Shown piece by piece: positions 17,999-28,700 of a DNA stretch of 64,000 bases. The notes beneath the pieces are model-generated. The model did no database searches, had not been told where the DNA came from, and was given only the letters and a program-made list of their open reading frames with translations. Every line of letters begins with the position of its first letter. Position 1 is the first letter of the stretch. Both the position numbers and the translations under genes were made by a program. Source of the DNA: Rossellomorea sp. y25. GTDB taxonomy: Bacteria; Bacillota; Bacilli; Bacillales; Bacillaceae_B. The DNA lies in the NCBI RefSeq assembly GCF_038049935.1, contig NZ_CP145886.1, forward strand, positions 806,001 through 870,000, given 5' to 3'.

Positions 17999-20900
17999 AT
18001 GGAGCAGAAATTAAAAGACATAATTCGTTTTAAAAAAGAGCTATATTTTAATGGAGCTGTTCAAGTAGATTGGTTTTATAATCAAGAAAGGCAAGCAGAG
18101 GTAGCCAAAAGTTTTGTTTTTCACGGTCCTGAGTATTTTGGAGTAGGGGAAGATGATATTACTTTTAAAAGTCATAGGCTTGTAGATACAGCAACTTTCA
18201 CGAAAATTATTGCAAATAAATTATATGGAGAAGGCACAGAATCAAATTTCTTTATGACAATAGCACCGTATGGAACTGGTAAATCTCATATGGCCGTCAC
18301 TTTAGCTAGTTTATTCAGTAGGAATGATACTTTACAAAAAAATATTCTCAATAACTTAACTAAAGTAGATAAGAAGTTAGCGACTGAAGTAAAAGAGTTA
18401 GCACTAAAACCAAATTTAGTACTAGTTCTAAATGGTATGAAGGATTTCAACCTAAACTATGAAATACTAAATGCAACACAAAAAGTGCTCAAGTTGCAAG
18501 GTGTTAATGGAGAGTTTTTGAAGTCTTTAACCAAATCATATGATATTGCGAAGAATTTTGTAACTAATACTTTTAATAACTATGAAAATTTATATATTGA
18601 GTTTGCGAAAGAAAGCTTAACTAATTTTGATAATGATAGTCTTAAGGAATACTTATTAGAAAATATTATTCAAGATGCGAATGCCTTTGAGGTAATTAAT
18701 AAGGTTTATCACCAAATAAATGGTATTTATATTCGATGGGATGAAGGGGTATCAGCGGGTGATGTTTTAACAAAGATAGCTGATACACTTTGTGGTGATA
18801 GAGGCGAATTTAATAAAGTTGTAGTTTTATTTGATGAATTTGGTCGATATATTGAATTTGCATCATCTTTTCCTTCAAGAGCGGGAGATTCAGCTTTACA
18901 ACAAATTTATGAAGCTGTTCAAGACAGTGGGGATAAAATAGTATTTATTGGTTTTATACAGTCAGATCTAAAGTCATACCTAACAAGAGTGGATAGAACT
19001 GCCAATATTAATAGGTATATTGGAAGATACGAAGCTAGTGAGAAAATCCACTTATCATCCAATTTAGAAACGATATTTGCAAATTTAATTGAAAGAATTG
19101 AACCAGATAAATTTAAAAACCTTGTAGTTGATAAGTATGATAAACAAGTTGAAGAATGGAAAGAGTTTCATCAGAATTTCATCAAATGGCAACCACAGGC
19201 TTTGACATCTAGTGTTTGGGGTTCTTTTAATCATTTTAAAAAGGTCATTTTAGAAGGAACTTTTCCATTACATCCGTTAACTTCATGGATGTTATCGAAT
19301 TTATCCTCTTGGTTGCAACAGAGGTCATCTTTAACTTTTCTTGAGAGGCAAATAGACTTTGAAGGTAACACAGAATTAAATGAATTCGGGAGTTTACCCC
19401 TTATTCCTGCAACACGTATTATCAGAACAGAATTCTTTAAAGAGTTATTAGCAGCGGAACAAGAAGGTAGGAAACAAAGTGAATATTGTATACTCTATAA
19501 CCAAATTTTAACAAAATTTGGTGATAAGATTGACAATAGGCATATGGAAGTATTAGCTGCAAATTTAATTCTCCGAATTGGAAGGTTCAAAACAAGTTCA
19601 TTAGAGGAAACAAAGAAAGCAATCTGTTATGCAACTAATATCAGCACTAATGAGGTTCACAAAGCATTAAGTGAATTAGAGCATGAGTTTGGGGTAATTA
19701 GCTACGATGATACTGCAAATGTGTACGACTTTATAGCAGATGCGACAGGTATAAATGACTTTAAAAGGTTAATATCTAGAAAACGTAGGAAGTTAGATAT
19801 CAATTTAAGTATTGCGTTAGATAACTTATCAAATAAAGTATTACCATTAGATACAATGGAAACTTCTTTTGGCAGAAAGAATCAAATAAATACAAGAGAA
19901 TGGGAATTTGATCAACAAATTGTGCATTTTCAGGACTTAGATCATTCTTTTTTACTAAATTTAAAAAATGACTTTGAATATGCAACTGGACCTGATAAAC
20001 CGAAAGGTAAATTATTATGGTTGTATTTACCTCCTGTAATTAATGATTCTAAAATAGAAACTATTTCACAATTAATTAAGCGCTTCAATTTCGATAAAAT
20101 GCCTATTGCCTTTTTTATATTGGATGATAAGGAAAAGAAATTTTTCGAATCAATAAAAGACTATCAGATTTCAAATTTGTTTACAGAACAAGAAGCAGTA
20201 AAGTATAGCAAGTTTATTCCTGAATATAAATACAAGACTGAAACTGTTGTAAAAGATAGGTTCAATGAATTGGTTTCTAAGCGAATTATTTTAACTAAAA
20301 ATGGTTTAGAAAAATCTACTATGAGACCTAAAGTTTATTTCGATAGTTTGTTTGATGAATTATATCATTCAGTTATTCCGTTTCCTTTTACTGAGTTTTC
20401 AAATAAAACATTGGCTAAGGGTAAAAAGAATTTATCTAGAATAGGCAGATTAATACTTTCAGGAGCTTCATTCCAGTTAATACATTCTGAAACAACCGAA
20501 ATAAAAAATAGGATTGAATCACTTTTATTCGAAGGAAGACTAGGTTCTTGGGGTGTTTTTAATAGTGAATATCAATTAGTTTCGCCCACTAATATTAAAG
20601 TTCGTAAGATATTTGAGGATCTTGATGAATTAGTTGATGATGAAGAGGTCTATATCGATAAAATATTTGAAAAATATCAGAGGCCCCCATACGGAATAAA
20701 TGATTTCGCTCTTGCGTTATTAATTGCAATATTTCTCGTTCAAAAAAGAGTAGAATTAAGAGTAAACTTAAATGAACAGAGACTTCGTTTAGATGAATGG
20801 GGTAGCAAAATCTTCTTAGATAAAAAAGTTGATTTTAAAAATTTGTTTGAAACATCAATTATTAAAGTTAATCCTGATAAATTAGCAGGTAAATATATTA

Positions 20901-22255
20901 ACTTATATAATAAAGTAGAAAGAAACAACGATATTAATAAAGCACCTATCTTGTGGAAAGAGTATGAACAGTTAAAGCTTGAAGAAGAAATACCAGAAAA
21001 TCTTGAAGATAAAATGATGAACTTAGAACTGATTCTTAGAGAAGGTACAAAGCTCTATGAAACCAACACTAGAAAATTTGGACTTCTTAGATCCTCTTTA
21101 GATGATGGAATAAAGAGAACTGATTTCAAAAAGATATTTGAGGTTTTAAGTGGCTGTAATGAAATTGATGGATCAATAGAAAATTCGCTTAGATATGTTT
21201 ATAATATTGAGCAGGTAGAAGAAGCGAATAAAATGACAGATAAATGTCATGCTTTTATTGAAAAAGAATTTTCTAATTGGTTAAACCACTTAAAATGCCA
21301 AAGTTATGCCCAAATATCTGCTTTCGAAAAGTGGGTTAATCATTTAATCAGTGATTTTTCGAAGTATGGATATACTGAAGAATCTAGAAAACTAAGAACA
21401 AAATTAAATAGCATCTTAGATGATTTAACTGTTATTAGAAAGCTTGAAAATATTAATGAAAGTGTTGAAAATTTTCTTAGTAATAACAAACCTTCTAATT
21501 CTTCAGGTTATGATGAATTAGTTCAAATGAAAAATGATGGCTTAGAACTAGTAAAGCTTTTACAAAATGATAAAGTAGATAAAAAGTATATGAATGAGTT
21601 TTTAGTAAAAGTAGATTCAAGGATAACGCAAATAGAAGTTTTCCTTGAAAAGTTGGCACAAGAAATATCGTCTATTTATGACTCTATGTTTGAATTAGCT
21701 AATATTCAAGATTGCAAAGAATTTATTACTAATGTTAAGAATATACTGAATAAATCCATTAATGATGTTGATCGGGAGGGTATTGAAGAAGCAGCTAATC
21801 ATGTGCAAGATTTCTTGAATGATTTCTCTTATTTAATTTCCTATCAAGATAATAGAAGAGACTTAGAACTCGAATTAAATAGTTTGTTTAACAAATGGAC
21901 TGATTTAGAGTCAGAAGTCGATTTTACTCCTATTATTGATTCTATTAAAAAAGAATTAATAGAAAATATTAACCATAAAGAGAATAAATGGGTGGATAGT
22001 TATATAAGTATTGAAGAAAAACTTGTGTCTTGGAATGTGTCTGAGTGCTCAACATGGTTAGAACAAACTAGAATTATACCCAGCTTTATAAGTGAATCAA
22101 CAAAGGATAGATTAAAGGAAATAAATATTCTTATTAATGAAAGGCTTAATGATTTATCTGTAGATGCTGTTTTAATGCTATTTGATAACCTTACTGATAA
22201 GCAGAAAGAAATATGTGTGATGAAGCTAAAAGAAAAAACAAGAGTTGAGATTTAA
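17999..22255 (+). CDS. SspC-like giant ATPase, operon 1
   Basis: A 1418-aa ATPase with Walker A in 'APYGTGKSHMA' (Gly92-Ser96) and Walker B 'VVVLFDEFGRYIEF' (Asp279, Glu280). 'PLHPLTSWMLSNLSSWLQQ' near residue 425 matches 'PIHPVTLFVLPHLSNKF' of the 1142-aa operon 2 protein, so the two are paralogues; this one is about 280 residues longer, mainly in a helical, coiled-coil-rich C-terminus. The general architecture also recalls BrxC/PglY ATPases of BREX, but no pglZ or brxL is near. AAGGAGTG precedes the ATG, and a terminator closes the operon just after the stop. No sspD-like gene follows, unlike operon 2. Role inferred: energy module for the DUF4007 protein. Confidence 0.72.
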   Translation: MEQKLKDIIRFKKELYFNGAVQVDWFYNQERQAEVAKSFVFHGPEYFGVGEDDITFKSHRLVDTATFTKIIANKLYGEGTESNFFMTIAPYGTGKSHMAVTLASLFSRNDTLQKNILNNLTKVDKKLATEVKELALKPNLVLVLNGMKDFNLNYEILNATQKVLKLQGVNGEFLKSLTKSYDIAKNFVTNTFNNYENLYIEFAKESLTNFDNDSLKEYLLENIIQDANAFEVINKVYHQINGIYIRWDEGVSAGDVLTKIADTLCGDRGEFNKVVVLFDEFGRYIEFASSFPSRAGDSALQQIYEAVQDSGDKIVFIGFIQSDLKSYLTRVDRTANINRYIGRYEASEKIHLSSNLETIFANLIERIEPDKFKNLVVDKYDKQVEEWKEFHQNFIKWQPQALTSSVWGSFNHFKKVILEGTFPLHPLTSWMLSNLSSWLQQRSSLTFLERQIDFEGNTELNEFGSLPLIPATRIIRTEFFKELLAAEQEGRKQSEYCILYNQILTKFGDKIDNRHMEVLAANLILRIGRFKTSSLEETKKAICYATNISTNEVHKALSELEHEFGVISYDDTANVYDFIADATGINDFKRLISRKRRKLDINLSIALDNLSNKVLPLDTMETSFGRKNQINTREWEFDQQIVHFQDLDHSFLLNLKNDFEYATGPDKPKGKLLWLYLPPVINDSKIETISQLIKRFNFDKMPIAFFILDDKEKKFFESIKDYQISNLFTEQEAVKYSKFIPEYKYKTETVVKDRFNELVSKRIILTKNGLEKSTMRPKVYFDSLFDELYHSVIPFPFTEFSNKTLAKGKKNLSRIGRLILSGASFQLIHSETTEIKNRIESLLFEGRLGSWGVFNSEYQLVSPTNIKVRKIFEDLDELVDDEEVYIDKIFEKYQRPPYGINDFALALLIAIFLVQKRVELRVNLNEQRLRLDEWGSKIFLDKKVDFKNLFETSIIKVNPDKLAGKYINLYNKVERNNDINKAPILWKEYEQLKLEEEIPENLEDKMMNLELILREGTKLYETNTRKFGLLRSSLDDGIKRTDFKKIFEVLSGCNEIDGSIENSLRYVYNIEQVEEANKMTDKCHAFIEKEFSNWLNHLKCQSYAQISAFEKWVNHLISDFSKYGYTEESRKLRTKLNSILDDLTVIRKLENINESVENFLSNNKPSNSSGYDELVQMKNDGLELVKLLQNDKVDKKYMNEFLVKVDSRITQIEVFLEKLAQEISSIYDSMFELANIQDCKEFITNVKNILNKSINDVDREGIEEAANHVQDFLNDFSYLISYQDNRRDLELELNSLFNKWTDLESEVDFTPIIDSIKKELIENINHKENKWVDSYISIEEKLVSWNVSECSTWLEQTRIIPSFISESTKDRLKEINILINERLNDLSVDAVLMLFDNLTDKQKEICVMKLKEKTRVEI

Positions 22256-22260
22256 TTTTT

Positions 22261-22293
22261 AGAGAGCATTCCTCAAGAGTGCTCTCTTTTTAT
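22261..22293 (+). terminator. Terminator closing defence operon 1
   Basis: AGAGAGCA (22261-22268) pairs with TGCTCTCT (22280-22287) across an 11-base loop and is followed by TTTTATAT. It separates the two paralogous operons, so operon 2 must have its own promoter in the AT-rich 22300-22440 stretch, where I could not pick one out with confidence. Confidence 0.9.
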
Positions 22294-22454
22294 ATATTCT
22301 TGGGTAATCTAAAAATAATGTAAATGGAAATTTTTAATTATACCAATCTATTAGAATAAGTGAAAAAAAGGAAAATGTATATTACAATATAAATACAAAC
22401 ATGTTAAAAATGAGTTTCGTATAAATATATAAATTTTCCGAAGGAGGAAAAATT

Positions 22455-24146
22455 GTGAAAGGTAATTCTTTTGTTTACTATCTAGATCAATACAACGTAT
22501 TATCCCCTAACCATTCCAAAATTTATGATGAATATACAATTGATAAGAATAATGAGAATTCTTATTCATTTACTATAGAGACGAAGATTGAAAAAACCCT
22601 TATAAATTTATTTGAAACTAATCCTCAGAGTATCATTCTTACTGGTAATGCTGGTGATGGAAAAACAAGGCTCTGTAGGATTGTACACGATTACTTCAAT
22701 AGGGACAGTTTAGAGAATTGGCCGGAAGATGGGATTGTAGAGTTTCCTTTTAGTAATGGGAAAATAAGAATCGTTAAAGATTTGTCGGAGCTAAAAGAGG
22801 AAGTTATCGAAAAAGAACTAGCACATTTACAACAAATAATTACGTCTGGAAATGAAGAAAAAGTATTTTACCTTATTGCTGCGAATGAAGGGAAACTGAC
22901 AAAATTCTTGTCGCAGTATGAGAATCTAAACAAATTACAGTATGAAGTAACATCACGCTTTAAGTCACATGATAATAACTCTGATCAATTTAGCATCTTC
23001 AATTTATTAGATGTAACTTCTTCTGTTTATGTAGAGAAAGTTCTATCCGAGTGGAATAAATCTGAAAACTGGGATGCATGCCAGGCTTGCCCAAAACAGG
23101 AACGATGTATCATACATATGAATCATGAGAGAACTTCTCAAAACCATATTCAAGATAAGATCGTAGAACAGTACAAACTGCTCGACTACTTAGATACTCA
23201 TATTACTATGAGGGAAATGTTAATTCACATAAGTTATATGCTAACAGGTGGATATAAGTGTGATGATGTACTAAATGCCAATTATAAAGAAATTGAAAAA
23301 CAAACTAAGAAACCTTACTATCAGAATTTCTATGGCCATGAATTAGATGAGAATGCCTTTTCAGAAATGAAAGCTTTGAAAATATTTAAAGCTCTAGATC
23401 CGGGAGTCTATTCCCACTCTTCGATCGATGACTTTATTATTAACGGTGATATCAATGGAGACGTGGAATCTGAGAAAGCACATAATGTTCTAATAGGGGA
23501 TTCGTTAGACTTACAGCTTGGTTACTTTAAGAAAAAATTAACGTTGTATCGGGACTATGATGTGGATAAAGATCATTCTATCGTCAACGACTGGATTCCT
23601 AAACTAAGAAGAAAGTACTTTTACGAGACAGTAAGTGAGGACAGTGTAAATGCAAATCAACTGTTGCCATTTGAATATGTTGACGAATATGTAAATTTAT
23701 TTGGTAACCCTAAAGCTCAAGCACAATTGAAAAAAGATATGATAAACGGTTTGAATCGAATCTTCTCAGGAAGACTCACAGAAATAAACAATAAGCACTT
23801 ATTTGCCACAAATAAGAACTTGATGATATATGAACAATTTAGATCAAAAGATGTAGATATTGAAGAAGAAGTGGGACGATTAGATTTAGATCGAAAACCT
23901 TCTAGATTTAAATTGTCAGTTAGGGATGAAGTTTCTTTAAACATGAACTTAGCGGTATTCGAATACCTAATGAGGGCGAGTGGCGGTGGTACTCATAACG
24001 TTCTGCAACAAGAAGCAGAAATCTTGATAGATACATTTAAGAATGAATTGATAAGAATAAGTGAGCCGGAAGAATATGAGCTAAACATATTAAGGTACGA
24101 TAACAAGACTGGGCTCTTTATAGATGATGAAATAAGTTTGTTATAA
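22455..24146 (+). CDS. sspF: SspF-like P-loop protein, operon 2
   Basis: A 563-aa predicted NTPase that starts operon 2. Walker A is GNAGDGKTR (Gly64 to Arg72), and a putative zinc site is Cys209-x-x-Cys212-x5-Cys218. 'MREMLIHISYMLTGGYKCDD' follows, matching the same region of the operon 1 copy. In SspABCD-SspFGH systems the F, G and H proteins form the restriction side, acting on DNA without phosphorothioate marks. Order F-G-H directly before B-C-D supports that naming, although motif reading alone cannot exclude a DptF relationship. The GTG at 22455 follows AAGGAGGAAAAATT. The stop is 14 bases before the next start. Confidence 0.75.
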   Translation: MKGNSFVYYLDQYNVLSPNHSKIYDEYTIDKNNENSYSFTIETKIEKTLINLFETNPQSIILTGNAGDGKTRLCRIVHDYFNRDSLENWPEDGIVEFPFSNGKIRIVKDLSELKEEVIEKELAHLQQIITSGNEEKVFYLIAANEGKLTKFLSQYENLNKLQYEVTSRFKSHDNNSDQFSIFNLLDVTSSVYVEKVLSEWNKSENWDACQACPKQERCIIHMNHERTSQNHIQDKIVEQYKLLDYLDTHITMREMLIHISYMLTGGYKCDDVLNANYKEIEKQTKKPYYQNFYGHELDENAFSEMKALKIFKALDPGVYSHSSIDDFIINGDINGDVESEKAHNVLIGDSLDLQLGYFKKKLTLYRDYDVDKDHSIVNDWIPKLRRKYFYETVSEDSVNANQLLPFEYVDEYVNLFGNPKAQAQLKKDMINGLNRIFSGRLTEINNKHLFATNKNLMIYEQFRSKDVDIEEEVGRLDLDRKPSRFKLSVRDEVSLNMNLAVFEYLMRASGGGTHNVLQQEAEILIDTFKNELIRISEPEEYELNILRYDNKTGLFIDDEISLL

Positions 24147-24159
24147 AGGAGACATTTAT

Positions 24160-25743
24160 ATGGTTGCAAAAAAACAAAGTGTAGAAGAGTTCTCCACGCA
24201 GCTATCTGCGCAAATTTGGGGGCATCGGTTTAAAGATGGGCAAAGGGGACCGGAATATGTTCTTGAATTCTTAAATGTGCTTAAAGGTACAAACTATGAC
24301 TTGGCAGCTAATAGTTATTCACGTGTGCGTGCTACCGGCCTTAGACAATTCATTTTTGAAGGGGATAAAGAAGGAGCAAAAACAGGGGTTGTAAGTCTAA
24401 CCACTGAGCAAAAAGATTCTTTATATGAATTAGTCGAAAATAAAGACGAACTAAATGTTATTAGGGATTTCTTTCGAAACTTAGAAGTTCCATTGGCAGA
24501 TGGAACTGGTAAACCAGCTAACCGGTCATGGTACGCAAAGACCCTATATCCATTGCACGAATCATTGTTATTCTTTGAGCTAAGGACGTTGAATAAGGGT
24601 GGGGAGAAGTCGTATAACTTTGAAAGGAACTTCTTTGCACGTGGGGGAGAACTTTATTTTTTGATGCTTTCCTATGGGACAGAGGCTAATTTAGAACTAA
24701 GAGAAAAAATCCAATGTCGATTAAAATCTCTGCTATGTAAGAACAAAGCAATTGAGAACATAGTATCTAAAATTTCCTCAAGATTGGAGAATGAGAAAAA
24801 TAGTTCAGATCTCTATCCATTAAAAAAAGAAGGAGAGAGTAATAGAGAATATCCTGTATTACCTGTCACTGATGATCCTATTTATACTGAATTTGCTGAA
24901 GAATTCTACAACCTCATTAATTTAAACATTGATATTTATGAGTTGTTCGAATTGATGACTAGCCTAATTACGTTCCAATTAGGTAGATATATGCTGAAAA
25001 GAGCTCAGATAAATGAAGAAAGCAAGCTCACTCTCTTTTTTGATTGCTTAGATGCTCAAGTAGGTCCAATTCAAACTCTTTCAGCACGATCGTTTAGTGA
25101 TAATGAACTATTAATCAAGAATAAGTTTGAAGATTTTTTTAAACAAACTTTTAGAGAAAAAATTACTTCTGAGGAGTTCGTAATTCAAAACTTAAAAAGT
25201 TGGCATACCGATCCAGAATTATTAATAGAGTTATTAGGCCTTAGCCGTCTTTCAAAAGTAAGAAAGAATAAGGTAGCTAAAGTCATTCAAAAATGTGATT
25301 CGTACGATAAAGTTATGACTCAATTATTTAATGTGGTGAAGGATATTGTTTCTGATCAACTAAAACGACATCAATTAAGCATCGTGAGAGGACTCACTAG
25401 AGATGGAGGTTACGGTGGTTTTAGACGAGGAAGCAAGTACAGATATTTTATGTCTGATACGTTTATTCAGGCTTTGGTATACGCTAACTTAAAACCTGGA
25501 AAACAAACGGAATTCCATTCTTTCTTGGAAGATATTTATCAAAAATATGGCTTTATTATTGGTGAATTGCAGGCTAAAGAAGATGGGATCTATGAAAAAT
25601 CTAAATTAAATGTTAGTTACTTCCAACGAAACGAATATGCTTTAAGAGAGAAATTAAGACACAATGGACTTTTAATTGAGTACTCAGATGCAACAGCTAT
25701 GATTAGAAATCCATATGAACATGCAGGGCAGGTGACAGAATGA
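24160..25743 (+). CDS. sspG: SspG-like protein, operon 2
   Basis: A 527-aa protein without known catalytic motifs, paralogous to 10396-11910. Shared features are 'NRSWYAKTLYP', 'FFARGGELYFLML' near the first third, and a C-terminus ending in 'SDATAMIRNPY'. A glycine-rich 'GGYGGFRRGSKYRY' stretch near residue 425 is absent from the operon 1 copy. The ATG has AAAGGAGA ahead. The stop TGA overlaps the next ATG in ATGA, so SspG and SspH are translationally coupled and probably made in fixed ratio for one complex. Function as the G component of SspFGH is inferred. Confidence 0.72.
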   Translation: MVAKKQSVEEFSTQLSAQIWGHRFKDGQRGPEYVLEFLNVLKGTNYDLAANSYSRVRATGLRQFIFEGDKEGAKTGVVSLTTEQKDSLYELVENKDELNVIRDFFRNLEVPLADGTGKPANRSWYAKTLYPLHESLLFFELRTLNKGGEKSYNFERNFFARGGELYFLMLSYGTEANLELREKIQCRLKSLLCKNKAIENIVSKISSRLENEKNSSDLYPLKKEGESNREYPVLPVTDDPIYTEFAEEFYNLINLNIDIYELFELMTSLITFQLGRYMLKRAQINEESKLTLFFDCLDAQVGPIQTLSARSFSDNELLIKNKFEDFFKQTFREKITSEEFVIQNLKSWHTDPELLIELLGLSRLSKVRKNKVAKVIQKCDSYDKVMTQLFNVVKDIVSDQLKRHQLSIVRGLTRDGGYGGFRRGSKYRYFMSDTFIQALVYANLKPGKQTEFHSFLEDIYQKYGFIIGELQAKEDGIYEKSKLNVSYFQRNEYALREKLRHNGLLIEYSDATAMIRNPYEHAGQVTE

Positions 25744-28700
25744 TTACGTACAATGATATTCTAGGGAAATGGGTTTTTCACATCTTAATGGAGCATTTTA
25801 AGGAACAGAGCCTAGAAGGTACAAATAAGCTTTTTATTAAAGTGAATGGATTGACAGACAATAATGTACATTCCTTATTAAAAGAATTGGATGATAAAGC
25901 ATCTAAACTAGAAAAGTTCTACTCTCCAAATATACGGACAATTAAGCCTGTTAGAGGGTTTGACCAATACAAATTAAAGGAAATAGAGACGAGTACTTGG
26001 TTAAGAAACTATACTTTTTCTGGTCATGCATTGGTCATCATTATTAATGAGCTCACACCTGAGGCCCAGAGTTTGGAGAATTTATTTGCCATTGATGAGG
26101 CATACTTACTTTCTGATTTTGGACTAGAAAGTTTATTTTCTTTGTTGTCTGAAGAATTTCAGCTAGCTGCTGAAGAAATAGAGACACTTAAAGAATTCTT
26201 TACTATGTACAGTAGTCTTACAGACCCACAACTTAGATTTATACTTAGGTTTGTAGAGAAAATCGTAAACCAAGAATCACCATCCATCATTGAAAAAATA
26301 CGCACGAATCTGCCTGAATTGAACTTATTTAGGGATCAAAACTTAATTATTGGAGCAAAAGGAAAAAAGAGATTACGATCTAACTTTTTGTTGGCCAATC
26401 TTCAAAAGCCAAATGGAGATTTAGATACTGAGAAACTTCAAAATAACCTATATACCTTCATTGAAGCCGAAGAAAAGAATAACTTCTCTGATGAGTTGTG
26501 GAACGGAATTAACCCTGCTGAATTTGAAAAGAAGGTTATCGACTTCTTGAATCAAAAAAATCTAGATTTACTAACATATGACTTTAATGTGGTTGAAACA
26601 GTATTAAACTTTAAAACAAAAACTACTCTTCCAGATAAGATTCGAGATGCACTAATCCTTAACGGTAATCCAACAAAAGATGAAATTGATAAGATAGAAG
26701 AAGGCATTAACGAAGTTGAGAAAAACCAAAATCCTGATGCTATGCAAGACTTTCTAGAGGAATTTGAGGATGAATTATCTCAAAGTGCAAAGCTAGATAA
26801 GGTTATCTCTAGACGAATTGAAAAACTTCGTCATCCTAAGGATTATCATGATTTAATCAATGCACTTCAGTATGAAACGTTCTCCTTGATAGAAGAGAAT
26901 TCGGATAAGGTTAATAAAGATTCATTCTTTGAATTAACAGTGTATGCTTCTAAAATTACAACTGAAATGGTAGAAACATTACATATCTATCTGAATGATA
27001 TATCTAAGGTTGTTCCACATATTAAATTTAAGGAAAGGTCCTTAGCGTCTATCACAGTAGATGAGACTACGAATAATGAGTTGTCATTTAAACTCCACTT
27101 AATGAATGATAATGAAACACTAGGAACTGAGACATTTAAGGTTAGAGGGTTTGAAAATTTACAGCTTCTTTCGTTTAAAGATGAGATTGAAAAGCTTAAA
27201 ATTCCTCATTTGAAGAATTATCAAGAAGATGAGATTGAAATGCTTGATGTAAGAGAAATGGTCCATGAGAGAGTTGACGGGTATTTATCTATTAAACAAC
27301 CAGGTTTTGAAGAACACTATAATCGTTTCTCGGGTTTCCTTGAAGAGTACTCAATCACTATAAGAAATATTATGAAGTTTGGTGTGTTCAGCATTGATAT
27401 TAGCAAATTTAAGAGAGAACTAGAAAGCGTTCTTTCTGGTGTTGCTGCTTCTGTTGATGTTGCAAGTCATATTTATCGCTTCATAAATTACATTGGTTCA
27501 ATTGATACTCTAGATGTGAAACTAGGTCAGCAAGGTTTCTGTGACGAAAGAATCGTAACGATTTTGAATCCAATACGATTGGTAAGTTATGTTTCAAGGT
27601 ATGAAAAACTTGATAACCAAATAACGGATTGGATTGAAAGAAGCATTAAAGGCGATTTAGAGGTTGTAAACATTGAAGATTATCTTGAATATGTTACAGA
27701 AAAGACGCTCAACTTAGCACCAAGATATTTTTCGAGTGATGGAGATGATTCATTCCTCATAGAAGTTAGTGAAATCTTAGGCGAAGGTCAATTTATCTTA
27801 AATACAAAACGCTCAGAAAATATGGATTATCTATCGAACGAATTATCCGAGGAATTAGTTAAAAGCGTAAAAAATTATTTTGAAGTTTATCCATATGCTA
27901 AAGATGGATTAGATATTTTATTCCTTTATTGTCAAAGTGCTGATATTATTACCAAATCAATTGATGCCTTATTTAGCAAACATAAAAATCTAAATAAATT
28001 AAAGATTACCGTACACTCAACACAGGCAGCGAATATACATCAGAAGATTAATCAATGGATTAAGCAAAAAGAGGAATATACAAATCCTGATAGGTTTAGT
28101 AAATTTCCAACCGTTGAAGTAAAGGTTATTTCTGGCAGCACAATTAATGAAATTTCTAATCAGATTAATGCTCATATGATTGACGCAGATCTTGTAGTTT
28201 TAGCTGATTATTTTGGGCAAAGTAATCAAGTGAAATATGAATTCGATAAAATAGAAGCGAAACAGTCGAATGATTGGTTCAACTTAGTATATAAAGAGCC
28301 TCTTTTAGAAACTGAAAGTTTAAAAAGGATTTCCTATGTAAGTGAACACTTGCCTGATACACTAAAATCCTTTTATCAATTACAATACATTTTTCAGAAA
28401 AAAGAGATGTTAGAAGAAGATGAGCTATACGTTTTAAAGAATAAGATCTCATTATCAAATTTCTCTGATAATGCTTTGATTGATTATATGCATGAGAATT
28501 TTAATTGGATCATGTTTATGGATAGATATCTTGATAAATCTCTCCTAGAGAAAGCTTCTTCGAAAGCTCAAATTATTCAGTATAAATCCAAAGCAGGAGC
28601 CAATAAAAACTTTAAATTGATTGTTTCCTCATCTGAATATATTAAGAAGCTTAACTCGAACAAACATGACTATGAGTATTATGATCGACTAACTAAGAAG